A stretch of 33,675 bases of DNA from Bacteroidota bacterium (GTDB lineage Bacteria > Bacteroidota > Bacteroidia > Chitinophagales > LD1). Below, piece after piece: positions 23,308-32,800 of this stretch. The number at the start of each line of letters is the position of its first letter. Within the stretch, counting starts at the first letter, position 1. Under the pieces are notes generated by a model that searched no databases, was not told the origin of the DNA, and worked only from the letters and a program-made list of their open reading frames with translations. The DNA is taken from assembly GCA_025963485.1 (NCBI GenBank), contig JAOQAO010000066.1:1-33675 (forward strand), read 5' to 3'. The translations under genes were made by a program, and so were the position numbers.

Positions 23308-24246
23308 ATGAAAAGAAAAATACTCGTCACAGGTGGAGCAGGATTCGTGGGAAGTTGCATGATAGACAAGCTGATCGAAGACGCCGACAACTTTGTAGTA
23401 ATACTAGATGATTTGTCTACAGGAAATATATCGCGTCTCCCTGAGACGCATCCCGACAGGTGGAAGTTTATCAAGTGTGATGTAAATGCATACCGGGATA
23501 TCGCCGCAGTGATGATGGCCTATCAGTTTGATTATGTATTTCACTATGCTGCTGTGGTCGGTGTGCAGCGTACCCTCATGCAGCCAGTATCGGTGCTCAA
23601 TGATATCAATGGTTTCAAATACCTGCTCGACCTTTGCAAAAATACTGGTGTCAGCCGGGTGTTCTTTTCATCCTCATCCGAAGTATACGGAGAACCATTC
23701 GAGCATCCGCAGAATGAGCAAACCACCCCGCTTAATTCAAGGCTGCCTTATGCAGTGGTGAAGAATGTAGGCGAGGCTTTCCTCCGCTCGTACAAACAGG
23801 AATTTGATCTCGACTATACGATCTTCCGCTTCTTCAATACTTATGGCCCTAAACAAAGTCAGGACTTTGTGATGTCCAAATTTATCAATGCTGCGCTCGC
23901 TGGCCGTGACATTACCATCTACGGCGATGGCATGCAGACGAGAACATTCTGCTACAAAGACGACAACATTGACGCCTGCTATAATGCCTTTATCAATGAT
24001 GACTATGTAAACGACACGGTCAATATCGGCAGCGATTTTGAAACGACGATCATCGACCTGGCCAAAATAATCATCGAAGTGACTGAGTCGAAATCCAAGC
24101 TCGTCTACCTCCCGCCGCTGAAGGAAGGTGATATGACCCGCCGCAAACCTGACAATACGAAGATGCGCGAACTGCTCGGCCGTCCACTCATACCGATCGA
24201 CGCAGGTATCAGGCTTACCATTGCTTCAGGCAAATACAATTTCTAA
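23308..24246 (+). CDS. NAD-dependent epimerase/dehydratase (extended SDR)
   Basis: This is a nucleotide-sugar-modifying enzyme of the extended short-chain dehydrogenase family. It has the Rossmann loop GGAGFVG (9-15), a DDLSTG adenosine-binding turn, HYAAVVGV, the Ser cluster SSSSEVYGE and the catalytic YAVVK (Tyr and Lys spaced by three). A C-terminal sugar-binding half follows, with RFFNTYGP and GDGMQTRTFCY. The frame is open from a GTG at 23284, but ATG 23308 starts right at the Rossmann strand and has a purine-rich AAAGAAAAG upstream, so it is preferred. Start-to-stop gives 312 residues. The gap to rfbA is 34 nt. It could be a UDP-glucuronate decarboxylase-like, 4,6-dehydratase or 4-epimerase enzyme; the exact activity is not resolved. 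Confidence 0.9.
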   Translation: MKRKILVTGGAGFVGSCMIDKLIEDADNFVVILDDLSTGNISRLPETHPDRWKFIKCDVNAYRDIAAVMMAYQFDYVFHYAAVVGVQRTLMQPVSVLNDINGFKYLLDLCKNTGVSRVFFSSSSEVYGEPFEHPQNEQTTPLNSRLPYAVVKNVGEAFLRSYKQEFDLDYTIFRFFNTYGPKQSQDFVMSKFINAALAGRDITIYGDGMQTRTFCYKDDNIDACYNAFINDDYVNDTVNIGSDFETTIIDLAKIIIEVTESKSKLVYLPPLKEGDMTRRKPDNTKMRELLGRPLIPIDAGIRLTIASGKYNF

Positions 24247-24254
24247 AACAGTAC

Positions 24255-24354
24255 GTCATTGCGAGATCTTTTTTCCCGAAAAAAATAAAAATGAAAAAAG
24301 TCGAAGCAATCCGTAACTATAGATATAAAGGATCATCAGTAGTAAGTGATAGGG
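24255..24354 (+). repeat. Dispersed intergenic repeat B, copy 2
   Basis: This copy opens with GTCATTGCGAG and continues with TTTTCCCGAAAAAAAT and the core AAAAGTCGAAGCAATC (24296-24311). It aligns with 13529-13611. CATTGCGAG at one end and a CGAAGCAATC core form the type of intergenic repeat common in Bacteroidota. Confidence 0.65.
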
Positions 24355-24398
24355 TACGCTGTGCATTTTATTGCGAAATGAAATAAAATTCATACAGC

Positions 24399-25349
24399 AT
24401 GTCTATTCGCAAAAAATTCATATCGCTTACATCACCATTTACATCGATACTGCCATTAGATGCGATGGCTTCTTTCACCGGTCAGGACTTTGTTATTCCC
24501 TTTTATCATATAGTGAGCGATGAGCCATGCCCTCACGTCCAGAATCTCTACAAGTATAAAAACATAAAGGAGTTTGAGGCAGACCTCAACTATCTCACTA
24601 AGCACTATCAACCCATCAGCGCCGGAGATATGCCGGACGTTCTGGCTGGCAAATACAAAGGGAAAAAGATCATGCTGCTCACCTTTGATGACGGGCTTCG
24701 TCAGATGTATGATGTAGTGGCTCCCATTTTACTTCGGAAAGGGATTCCCGCCATATTTTTTATCAATAATGATTTCATAGATAATAAGGCGCTAATGTTC
24801 CGGTATAAAGTGAGCCTGGCCTGGAATTTGAATTTGGATCAGTTTAGATTGGCCAATTCGGAAAAGGATGCAGAAGTGATGGAAGAAGTAGCGGGTGTCA
24901 TCACCACTGAGTTTGACGATTTCCTCCGCGATTACAAACCATACATGACTTCGGACCAGATCAGGTCGCTCATAGGCCAGGGTTTTTCTATCGGAGCGCA
25001 TAGCCTAAGCCATCCGTTTTATTCAGAGATACCTTTTGGAGAACAGCTTCACCAGACACTGGCATCAGTCGATGGATTGCAACGGGAATTTGGATTGCAG
25101 CAGCGATTATTTGCTTTCCCTTTTACAGATGATGGAGTGTCAAAGGCTTTCTTTGATAAGGTATTTAATGAAGGTAAATTGGATTTCACTTTCGGCGGGG
25201 CTGGTATAAAAAATGATGTGCACCCGCGTCAGTTTCAGCGCATACCGATGGAAGGATGGAAAGCTACTGCACAGCAAACCCTCAAATCTGAGTATCTTTA
25301 TTACCTGCTGAGGATGCCCTTCGGCAAAAATACTATCCAGAGGCAATAG
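24399..25349 (+). CDS. Polysaccharide deacetylase (NodB domain)
   Basis: The 316-residue protein belongs to carbohydrate esterase family 4. Visible are the metal and catalytic motif TFDDG (95-99), and GAHSLSHP near residue 200, which supplies the metal-binding His pair. The context FVIPFYHIVSDE before the domain is typical of WbmS/PgaB-like deacetylases. It would remove N- or O-acetyl groups from a surface glycan or sugar precursor. No cleavable signal is obvious, though the N-terminus is moderately hydrophobic. It precedes the GNAT gene by 20 nt, and deacetylation followed by re-acylation of an amino sugar is a plausible joint job (inference). Confidence 0.88.
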   Translation: MSIRKKFISLTSPFTSILPLDAMASFTGQDFVIPFYHIVSDEPCPHVQNLYKYKNIKEFEADLNYLTKHYQPISAGDMPDVLAGKYKGKKIMLLTFDDGLRQMYDVVAPILLRKGIPAIFFINNDFIDNKALMFRYKVSLAWNLNLDQFRLANSEKDAEVMEEVAGVITTEFDDFLRDYKPYMTSDQIRSLIGQGFSIGAHSLSHPFYSEIPFGEQLHQTLASVDGLQREFGLQQRLFAFPFTDDGVSKAFFDKVFNEGKLDFTFGGAGIKNDVHPRQFQRIPMEGWKATAQQTLKSEYLYYLLRMPFGKNTIQRQ

Positions 25350-25369
25350 CCGTTTTCTCTGACAGATCA

Positions 25370-26476
25370 ATGCAGATAAAGACATACAATAGCGCCCAAC
25401 TCAATGACCTGATCCTGTCGGATGAGTTTCGCACTATGCCCGTGATTCCTATCAGCACACATCGTGCTATATCGCATATCCGCAATCCCAGAGTGGACCC
25501 GGATGATGTGCTTATGATCATCATGTATGACTATACAGGTATGGTCGGCTATCTCGGTGTGCTGGCTGACAGGATATACAATTCCGCCGGAGAAGAATTC
25601 AAATGCGGATGGCTAAGCTGTATGTGGGTCGACCCTGAGCAGCGTGGCAAAGGTATCGCAAAGCAGCTGCTCAATACCGCATTCAAATCATGGAATGACC
25701 ACATCCTTGTTACTGAGTTTACGCCGGAGGCTAAGGGCCTGTATGATCGCTCTGGCAATTTCAATGCCCTGAGATCGAATGACGGCCTGCGCTGTTACCT
25801 CCGTTTTAATCTTCACGAGGTGCTGCCTAAAAAGAATGAGAAGTATAAACCGTATTCGTCTCTGTTAAAACTGGTAGATGCTGTAGCGAATATACCAGTT
25901 GACGTGAAGTTGAAACGTTTGCCGCCGCTTAAATATTCTCAGCACAGATTTGAGCCCGTCTCAGGCCACGTGCGCGATGATGTCGATCAGTTTATTCGAT
26001 CCTTTCAGGCTTATAGTTTTGAACGCCGGGATGTCCGGGATCTCAACTGGATCATGGAGTATCCCTGGCTCGTTCAGTCAGGTACTACGGAGGAGAGCCA
26101 CCGGTATCATTTCTCTAGTGTGGCCGATAGGTTCCAAAACCTCTCCGTCAAAATGATGGACGGCGATCGTATGATAGGCTTCCTTCATCTCACCATTCGC
26201 GACAATCATCTCAAGATGCCTTATGCTTTTATATCAAAAGAGAATGTAAGGGATGTGATGGAGTATATTTACGACGTGATGCTAACCCTGCGCCTGAATA
26301 TGCTCACCGTTTTTCACAAAGACATAGTAGCTTATTTGCAACAGAACTCAAACTCTTTTATCTACAAACGTCCGATCAAAAGAAACTATATCATCACCAA
26401 AAAACTTGATGCTCATTTCGCTGACAAAGACAAGCTCATCATACAGGACGGGGACGCTGATTGTGCTTTTACTTAA
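25370..26476 (+). CDS. GNAT-family N-acetyltransferase, two-part
   Basis: The N-terminal half is a GNAT domain. It has strands around VLMIIMYDYTGMVGYLGVL and WLSCMWVDP, and the acetyl-CoA pyrophosphate loop EQRGKGIAKQLL (about 89-100). The second half (about 200-368, with FQNLSVKMMDGDRMIGFLHLTI) may be a degenerate second GNAT fold. At 368 residues it is about twice the usual GNAT size. The gene lies directly after the deacetylase and closes the polysaccharide block, so a sugar amine is the likely acceptor, but a peptide or lipid substrate is not excluded. Its 3' end overlaps the convergent barrel gene by 8 nt. Confidence 0.82.
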   Translation: MQIKTYNSAQLNDLILSDEFRTMPVIPISTHRAISHIRNPRVDPDDVLMIIMYDYTGMVGYLGVLADRIYNSAGEEFKCGWLSCMWVDPEQRGKGIAKQLLNTAFKSWNDHILVTEFTPEAKGLYDRSGNFNALRSNDGLRCYLRFNLHEVLPKKNEKYKPYSSLLKLVDAVANIPVDVKLKRLPPLKYSQHRFEPVSGHVRDDVDQFIRSFQAYSFERRDVRDLNWIMEYPWLVQSGTTEESHRYHFSSVADRFQNLSVKMMDGDRMIGFLHLTIRDNHLKMPYAFISKENVRDVMEYIYDVMLTLRLNMLTVFHKDIVAYLQQNSNSFIYKRPIKRNYIITKKLDAHFADKDKLIIQDGDADCAFT

Positions 26477-27728
26477 CTGGCTTATCCTTCGTCAGTGGAA
26501 ATCCATAGCGGAAAGTAAGGTTGAGGCTATGAGGAGTGCTGAGGACTATAAATCTATGGGATATACTGCTGCCGAGAAAATAGCGAAGTTCAACACCCAG
26601 ATTTTTCACAGTGATGCCGGCACCTGCTATGACTGCCCATTGAAATTGTACAAAAGGGATGGCTTCCTGATTGGTGTTGAACGTATTAGTATAGGCTACA
26701 GCACTTCCCAATGACCCACCCAATGAGAAAACCGGCTTGACCTGCCCGGTAGGAAGTGAGTACCTGAACAATACATCGCCCCTTACTATATGTGCAGCTA
26801 TTTCTACTGTATTGACATCACTGCTGGTGCCGAACGTAAATTTCTTTTTTTGATCGAAGTAGTTCCATTCAAATTCACTGCATATCTCCAGGGCCCTTTT
26901 TGTCCTGGGTAAAACTATACTGAACCAGATACCTGCATCTACATTCGGTGATGGTCCCAGAGAGAGACCTGTTAGGGGATGGTAGTCCAGAGATTGACGT
27001 AGTTTATCCTTCCTGAATCCTGCTCCTGCTATTATGCCGAAGGCTACTTGCACCTTTTCCTTATTTTGCGAATAGTGTGTTTTCGTCTCAGTTGGTTTGG
27101 CGGGCATGACGTAGTTGTTATAGTAGCTTACGAGACTCCTTATCTCTTTCTCGCCGTAGGGCAGATCTCCGAGCTTCATGATCACTCCGGGGCAATCCGC
27201 CATCAATTTATTAAGCTGATTTTTATAAATGTCCGTTGATTTTATTTTCGTGTCATCTATGTACCGCTGTATTCCCATATCTTGTATCCCGGTATCATTC
27301 TTCTCCACTATATAGTGATAGCGAGAGGTCTCGTCTTTGAGAAAGTATAGATTGATCGTACCAGATTCATATAACGTGGCGAAGACGGTGTCCCTGAATA
27401 TCTGTGGCATAGGATAGCTGAGAAGATCCTTCACTTCATATGGACCTTTATCCAGATCGAGTACTTTGGTCCTGTAGACCTCTGTCACACGTCCCTGTAT
27501 ACAAAACTCCTTTATATCGCGATAACCCAGTGATTCTATTTTGCCATTATCACTTTTGAAGGTGATCTTTTTAGGATTAACATCCCAGTTCTGATCATCA
27601 ATAGTCCCGCGCGCAGTATCATTGGAGCTACGGATTATGTATCCGGTTACAAATTCTTTTTGGGCCTGGGTCCGGGAGAGCAAAAAAAAGAAACTCAAAA
27701 GTAAGAGGAGTGGTTTACGCGTTTTCAT
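26469..27728 (-). CDS. Outer-membrane beta-barrel protein with extra N-terminal domain
   Basis: The 419-residue protein has a Sec signal (residues 1-22, ending TQAQ). Next is a soluble domain of about 200 residues (ITFKSDNGKIESLGYRDIKE and similar strands, mature N-terminus KEFVTGYI). A C-terminal barrel follows (about 225-419), with strands such as VAFGIIAGAGF, VFSLGGSLGSAVAY and GVELRYFLGSS. The barrel resembles the PorT/OmpA-like outer-membrane_beta-brl family of Bacteroidota. The N-terminal part recalls uncharacterised domains often found before such barrels. The function is unknown. It lies behind the terminator of the Sus operon on the same strand, so it needs its own promoter or read-through; none was found. 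Confidence 0.75.
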   Translation of the reverse strand: MKTRKPLLLLLSFFFLLSRTQAQKEFVTGYIIRSSNDTARGTIDDQNWDVNPKKITFKSDNGKIESLGYRDIKEFCIQGRVTEVYRTKVLDLDKGPYEVKDLLSYPMPQIFRDTVFATLYESGTINLYFLKDETSRYHYIVEKNDTGIQDMGIQRYIDDTKIKSTDIYKNQLNKLMADCPGVIMKLGDLPYGEKEIRSLVSYYNNYVMPAKPTETKTHYSQNKEKVQVAFGIIAGAGFRKDKLRQSLDYHPLTGLSLGPSPNVDAGIWFSIVLPRTKRALEICSEFEWNYFDQKKKFTFGTSSDVNTVEIAAHIVRGDVLFRYSLPTGQVKPVFSLGGSLGSAVAYTNTFNTNQEAIPFVQFQWAVIAGAGITVKNLGVELRYFLGSSISHRFIVLSTPHSLNLTFRYGFPLTKDKPVK

Positions 27729-27742
27729 CCGGTGAAAATAAA

Positions 27743-27770
27743 AAAGCTCCCTGGCAATACAAGGAGCTTT
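27743..27770 (-). terminator. Terminator of the SusC-SusD-lipoprotein operon
   Basis: An 8-bp stem (AAAGCTCC / GGAGCTTT) with a 12-nt loop is followed on the minus strand by TTTATTTT. It lies 21 nt after the lipoprotein stop. Confidence 0.75.
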
Positions 27771-27791
27771 CAGTAATTGTTTAGTTATTAT

Positions 27792-28262
27792 TTATTTCTC
27801 TGTCTGGTTGACCGTGGCAGTCAGGTCCGCGTGGTCTGTACCATCAGCCACATTTGCAAAGTCTGTAGCAGGGACTGTCACTTTCATGATGCCGTTTGCT
27901 ACTGTCACATTTGCCGTAGTATTAGTTGTGGGCGCATAAGCCGTGGATACATAGGTAGATCCTGTGGTCAGCGTCAGAGCCACTCCTACTTGGGTACCTG
28001 TGCTATCCGGAGCGCCAGCTACCACCGTATAGCTACCATCTGCTGATGGCAGTGTGGTGAAGGAGAAGAACAGCTGGTTGTATGTATTATTGCCCGAACT
28101 GATCACGACGAATGCATTGTCTGCAGTGTTCGTGATAGCTGAGGTCACCGTATAGCTTTTGGATTTGAATGACCATGAGCCACCTGATACAGTATCCTTC
28201 TTTTTGCAGGAAGTGATCATCAGCAAACTCATAGCCAGGATTCCGATTAATATATTTTTCAT
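27792..28262 (-). CDS. Small lipoprotein of the Sus operon
   Basis: The 156-residue product has a clear lipoprotein signal (MKNILIGILAMSLLMITSC, Cys19, then KKK). The mature part is rich in Thr, Ser, Ala and Val and is predicted to be all-beta (VALTLTTGSTYVSTAYAP and similar). No catalytic motif is seen. It starts 22 nt after the SusD gene and is followed by a terminator, so it is the last gene of the SusC-SusD operon. By position it may be an accessory surface-exposed glycan- or ligand-binding lipoprotein like those that often follow SusD. Sequence alone does not prove this. Confidence 0.8.
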   Translation of the reverse strand: MKNILIGILAMSLLMITSCKKKDTVSGGSWSFKSKSYTVTSAITNTADNAFVVISSGNNTYNQLFFSFTTLPSADGSYTVVAGAPDSTGTQVGVALTLTTGSTYVSTAYAPTTNTTANVTVANGIMKVTVPATDFANVADGTDHADLTATVNQTEK

Positions 28263-28284
28263 GTTGTTTTTTAGTTTAGATTGA

Positions 28285-29811
28285 TCAATGTGTATCCCAC
28301 CATACCTTGGTAGTCAGGTTGTCAGCTGCCTGGACTGAGGAATAACCGCTGGGATTTAACGAAGCCTCACTGTATGGATATTTCATGCGCACGGGCACTC
28401 CGTTACCTTGCAGCTGTGGATCAGCCGTAGCTTGCAGTATACCAAAGTCGAGCCTTCTGTACTCTATCCATCCTTGTATCCCCTGCATATAGAGGGCCAG
28501 CCATTTTTGCTTACCTATAGTATGCTGCCAGTCAGCGTCTGCTGTCGCATATGCCACTGATGGCTGAGACAGATAAGGCGTCGGTGCATCTGCTCCGGTC
28601 CAGAAATTGAACGATGCATTGATACCTGCCAGGTAGTGTGTTTCTGGATCAGAGACGCCGCCCATTCCGCGGGCTGCAGCTTCTGCCAGGATAAACTCTA
28701 CCTGCGCATAGTCCAGGTAGACACCCGGAGAGGTGGCGCTGATTGTAGCATTGCCCTGCTGAGATACGTCACCAAGTGCGGTATTGCCCGCATTAGACGA
28801 GCTCTGGCCATACGGACGCCCTACGAAGGTCCCGGTATTACCAGCTCTGTTAAAATACACTGCCAGGCGGAGAGTATCATTGAGGGTATTCATCACATCT
28901 ACTATAGTATTAGAAGAGCTGAAGTCTCTTCTGCCGGTGATACGGCGGTCATAATAGAGTGGGTTATAGTTAGGCGATCCATCTATGTACTGGAAGAGTG
29001 CATTGTCATCGTTCGACGTGAAGACCCCGCCTGCTACTGCCTCTTGTATCTTGGTAGAGGCCAGGGTAGGAAGGACATCTGCTATACGTATAGCTACGCG
29101 TAGTTTCAGTGAGTTGCCGAACTTTTGCCATTTCATCATATCGCCGTTATAGATCAGGTCGCCCGTCAGGTCTGTTTTAGATACATCTATCATACCTATA
29201 GCAGTATCGAGCCTCGCTAGGAGAGCAGGGTAGATGTCGCTTTGCTTGTCATATTTCGGTTGCGTGTTTTTTATGTCCTTCAAGGCTTCTGAGAATGGGA
29301 TATCGCCCCATGTATCAGTCATATTCTGATAGGTCCATACCTCGAGGATGGTAGCTACTGCTATCTGGTTTTTGAAATATCCTGATCCCGATGCGTTCGC
29401 CTTAGCACTATCAGCTTTGCAGTTATCGATGATAGTTTGCAGTTCCTTCAGTCCTCCCTCCGGGAAAAAGGTATTGCTTTGTGAGTATTGATCAGGCACG
29501 GCACCTGCGTAGAAAGCGTTCCAGTAATCTTTTATGACTGATTCCCTGAATTGGTACTGGCTCTCATCCGTATATTGGTTTTCTGCATAGTATTGTGCCA
29601 GTAGCATACCTACCGAGCCATTCCACCAGCGGTCCCAGGTATTATCCATGAGGCCTTTTTGCGCACCGCTGAGCAGATAGCTGTTTGGTACAGTCTGTGG
29701 ATTATTCGGGTCTGTGTTTAGTTTATCGAATCCCTTTTTGCAAGCGGACAATGCCAACAGCACACCCGCTACACTCAGGATCATGAGACTTTTTATAGTT
29801 ATCTTTTTCAT
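28285..29811 (-). CDS. SusD/RagB-family surface lipoprotein
   Basis: SusD-like lipoproteins sit on the cell surface over their SusC barrel and capture the nutrient. The 508-residue protein has a signal with lipobox ALSAC (Cys24, then KKGFDKLNTDPNNP), the classic SusD start. Helical TPR-like stretches follow, and the sequence fits the SusD-like_2 subgroup (for example AVATILEVWTYQNMTDTWGDIPFSEAL, where NMTDTWGDIPFSEAL is the recognisable part). The C-terminal half has QKWLALYMQGIQGWIEYRR, another family landmark. It is 23 nt downstream of the SusC gene. This subgroup often serves substrates other than starch, and no glycosidase lies in the operon, so the ligand is unknown. Confidence 0.94.
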   Translation of the reverse strand: MKKITIKSLMILSVAGVLLALSACKKGFDKLNTDPNNPQTVPNSYLLSGAQKGLMDNTWDRWWNGSVGMLLAQYYAENQYTDESQYQFRESVIKDYWNAFYAGAVPDQYSQSNTFFPEGGLKELQTIIDNCKADSAKANASGSGYFKNQIAVATILEVWTYQNMTDTWGDIPFSEALKDIKNTQPKYDKQSDIYPALLARLDTAIGMIDVSKTDLTGDLIYNGDMMKWQKFGNSLKLRVAIRIADVLPTLASTKIQEAVAGGVFTSNDDNALFQYIDGSPNYNPLYYDRRITGRRDFSSSNTIVDVMNTLNDTLRLAVYFNRAGNTGTFVGRPYGQSSSNAGNTALGDVSQQGNATISATSPGVYLDYAQVEFILAEAAARGMGGVSDPETHYLAGINASFNFWTGADAPTPYLSQPSVAYATADADWQHTIGKQKWLALYMQGIQGWIEYRRLDFGILQATADPQLQGNGVPVRMKYPYSEASLNPSGYSSVQAADNLTTKVWWDTH

Positions 29812-29834
29812 AATATTAATTGTGTTTGGGATGA

Positions 29835-32800
29835 TTAGAATTTCACTTGTACATTAAAACCCAGGGACCTTTCAGTCGGCTTTGTTCCTCCCTCAAAACC
29901 CTGCACATTACCTGAATTGGTCGCCGCTTCCGGATCTATATTAGGCACGTTCTTTTTGAGGATAGCGATATTACGCGCTATGAAACCGATCGAGATACCG
30001 CGTATAGGTGTATTCTCAAACATCTTCGAAGGCAGTGCATACATCAGCCTTAGTTCCCTGAACTTCACAAACGATGCATCATATATGTTTTGCTTTACCG
30101 CACCGAAATATCCGTTACCAGATCCATTTTGGAAATAGTCTATCGCCGATATACGTACGTCATTCTTGGTACCATCGCTCGTAGGGTTCCCATCTGCATC
30201 TGTACCTGTCTGCTTGACACCTGGCACTATCAGCCCGTTTTCCCTCACACCATTTGCGGCTGTATTGGCCAGGGTACCATCATACGTACCCCACATATTT
30301 GTGATAGAGAAAAGATTGCCACCTTTTTGAAAATCAAAAAGAGCATACAAGGAAAGTCCCTTATAAGAAAGCGTAGTAGACACACCACCGGTAAAGTCTG
30401 GAAGTATGGATCCCAGCGGCTTAACCGCGGCAGTTTGGAGATAGTTGCCATCTGGCCCTACTATCTTATTGCCATGGGCATCATATACGAAGTCCGTACC
30501 TACGATCTGGCCATATGCCATACCAGGGCGCGCTTCCAGTGTTGCCGCAAATGGTGCCGTACCGAGGTTCAGGCTCGTTACCTCATTTCCTCCGGCATCT
30601 TTATACAGTTCCTTTACTATGTTATAATTTTTTGCCCAGTTGAATCCGATGCTCCATTCAAATCCGCTTTTGGTCCTGACCGGAACGAAGGTTGTAGCGA
30701 GTTCCACACCTTGATTTTGCAGTACACCGGCATTGGTATATCTGAATGCATTGCCGGCAGCGCCTGTTACTTCTACAGGGAAGATGTTATCTGCGGTCAC
30801 TGTATGATAGTAAGTTGCATCGATCTTGACCCTGTCCTGGACGAAGCCGACCTCAAGACCGACTTCCCATGAAGTGACCTTCTCAGGTTTGAGGTTTGGA
30901 TTATTAAAAGTATTAGGTATCACATACATAGGCTGGCTGCCATAGCTAGGTCCTACAGCCGGCAGGTTCGATGTCTTGTATGCGGCCGGTTCGTTTTGAG
31001 CTACTGTCCATCCACCGCGTATTTTGCCGAAGCTCAACACTTTTTTATTCTTGATCAGCTCGCTGAATACCCAGCTGCCTGATACAGATGGATAGAAGAA
31101 GCTAACCTTATTGGTTGGAACGGTAGGTGAGTATAAGGTCGATGCCCAGTCATTTCTCATGGTCACGTCTATATATACCATATGTTTGAATCCAAGAGAT
31201 AGGCTACCGAAGACTGAGTTTACCCTTGTTTTGCTCTGGAAGTTGTTTACTGCTACCTTATCCTTTGAGTTCTCCAGTGTATACCATCCTGGTATATTGA
31301 TACCGCCTTGTGTGGCACTGATATTGTCCCTGGTATTGTGGTCGCGCCTGTTCATACCGATCATAGCTGCGATATCAAATACATCGCGGAATGCCTTCTG
31401 CGCATTCAGTGTGCCTTCATAGTTATTTTCCATTATAGCGATCTGCTCGAGGCTGTAGCCCGGTGTACTGCCGCTGGCAGAAGCCGCTCCCACAGCCACT
31501 CTTTCTTCCCTTATTTCATTGTAAAAGTCGGTTGTGAATTTGCCTTTCGCAGTAAGCCATTTTGTAAGTTTCCATCCCAGCTCTGCATTGCCAAAGACGC
31601 GGTCGCGGTGATCATTTTCGTAGTTCTCATATTGTCTCCAGTATGGATTGTCCCAAAAGTATGGACTGTAGGTACCATTGAAATTGTCATTGACGTCAAA
31701 ATTAGGAGCTAGATTCCAGGCACGCTGTGTGCCATCCGGATTCTTATAGTTCCTCAGGTCCTTGACATCCAGTTGGCGCTGCCACCATTGTGTGAAGTTT
31801 GAGAAGATACTATTGTATCCTATCTGAGGCCTCCCCGTACCTTCATTGTGTACATAGGTCGCAGTGATATTTGCAAATATCTTATCTGTGAAATTGTACC
31901 CGCCGTTAAAGCTGATCGTATTTCTTTTCAGGTTTGAGTTTGGTACAGTGCCTTTTTGAGTGAGGTTAGAGAAGGAAGCGCGGAAGCTGCCCTTGTCATT
32001 AGCCCCGTCAAAAGCCACATTTGTATTGGCCATGTAGCCTGTTTCAAAGAAATCCTTTACGTTATTTGGATGAGCTATATATGGAGTAGCTTTACCATAG
32101 GTAGGATCTGTAGGATTATAGCTACCGTATTGCCTTACGAGCCTGCCGTCCAGCCTTGGTCCCCAGCTGGCATCATCCTCCAGGCGCACACGCTGCTGTG
32201 TAGGATCTGCCTCGTCCGGCACGAAAGAAGGGCCATAGCCACCGCCGTATTGATTCTGATATTCTGGCAGGTTATAGACCTGATTAAACATCATGTTCTC
32301 AGTCACAGTGACTCCTATAGGAGATTTGCCTTTTTCTCCCTGTTGTTTATGGCCTTTCTTGGTAGTGATGAGTATCACGCCGTAGATACCCCGGTTGCCA
32401 TAGAGTGCTGTAGCTGGGCCGCCCTTGAGTACGTTGATAGACTCTACATCATCGGCGTTGAGATCTGACACGGCATTGCCATAATCATATCCCTGAGCGC
32501 CACGGTCCACCTCTACAGTAGAGTAGTTCGAGTTATCTACCACGATACCGTCTATGACGAATAGCGGCTGGTTATTGCCGGTCAGTGACTTGATACCGCG
32601 TATAGTGATACGCGATGAGCCGCCTATATTGCTATTGCCGTTGATCTGTACCCCTGCGATCTTACCTGACAGGTTATTGACGAGGTTAGCGTCTTTAGAT
32701 GTATTGATATCATCACCACTGATCTGCTGAGTGGCATATCCGAGTGCTTTCTTTTCACGCTTGATACCTAGTGCCGTCACGACCACATCTTCCAGCAGTT

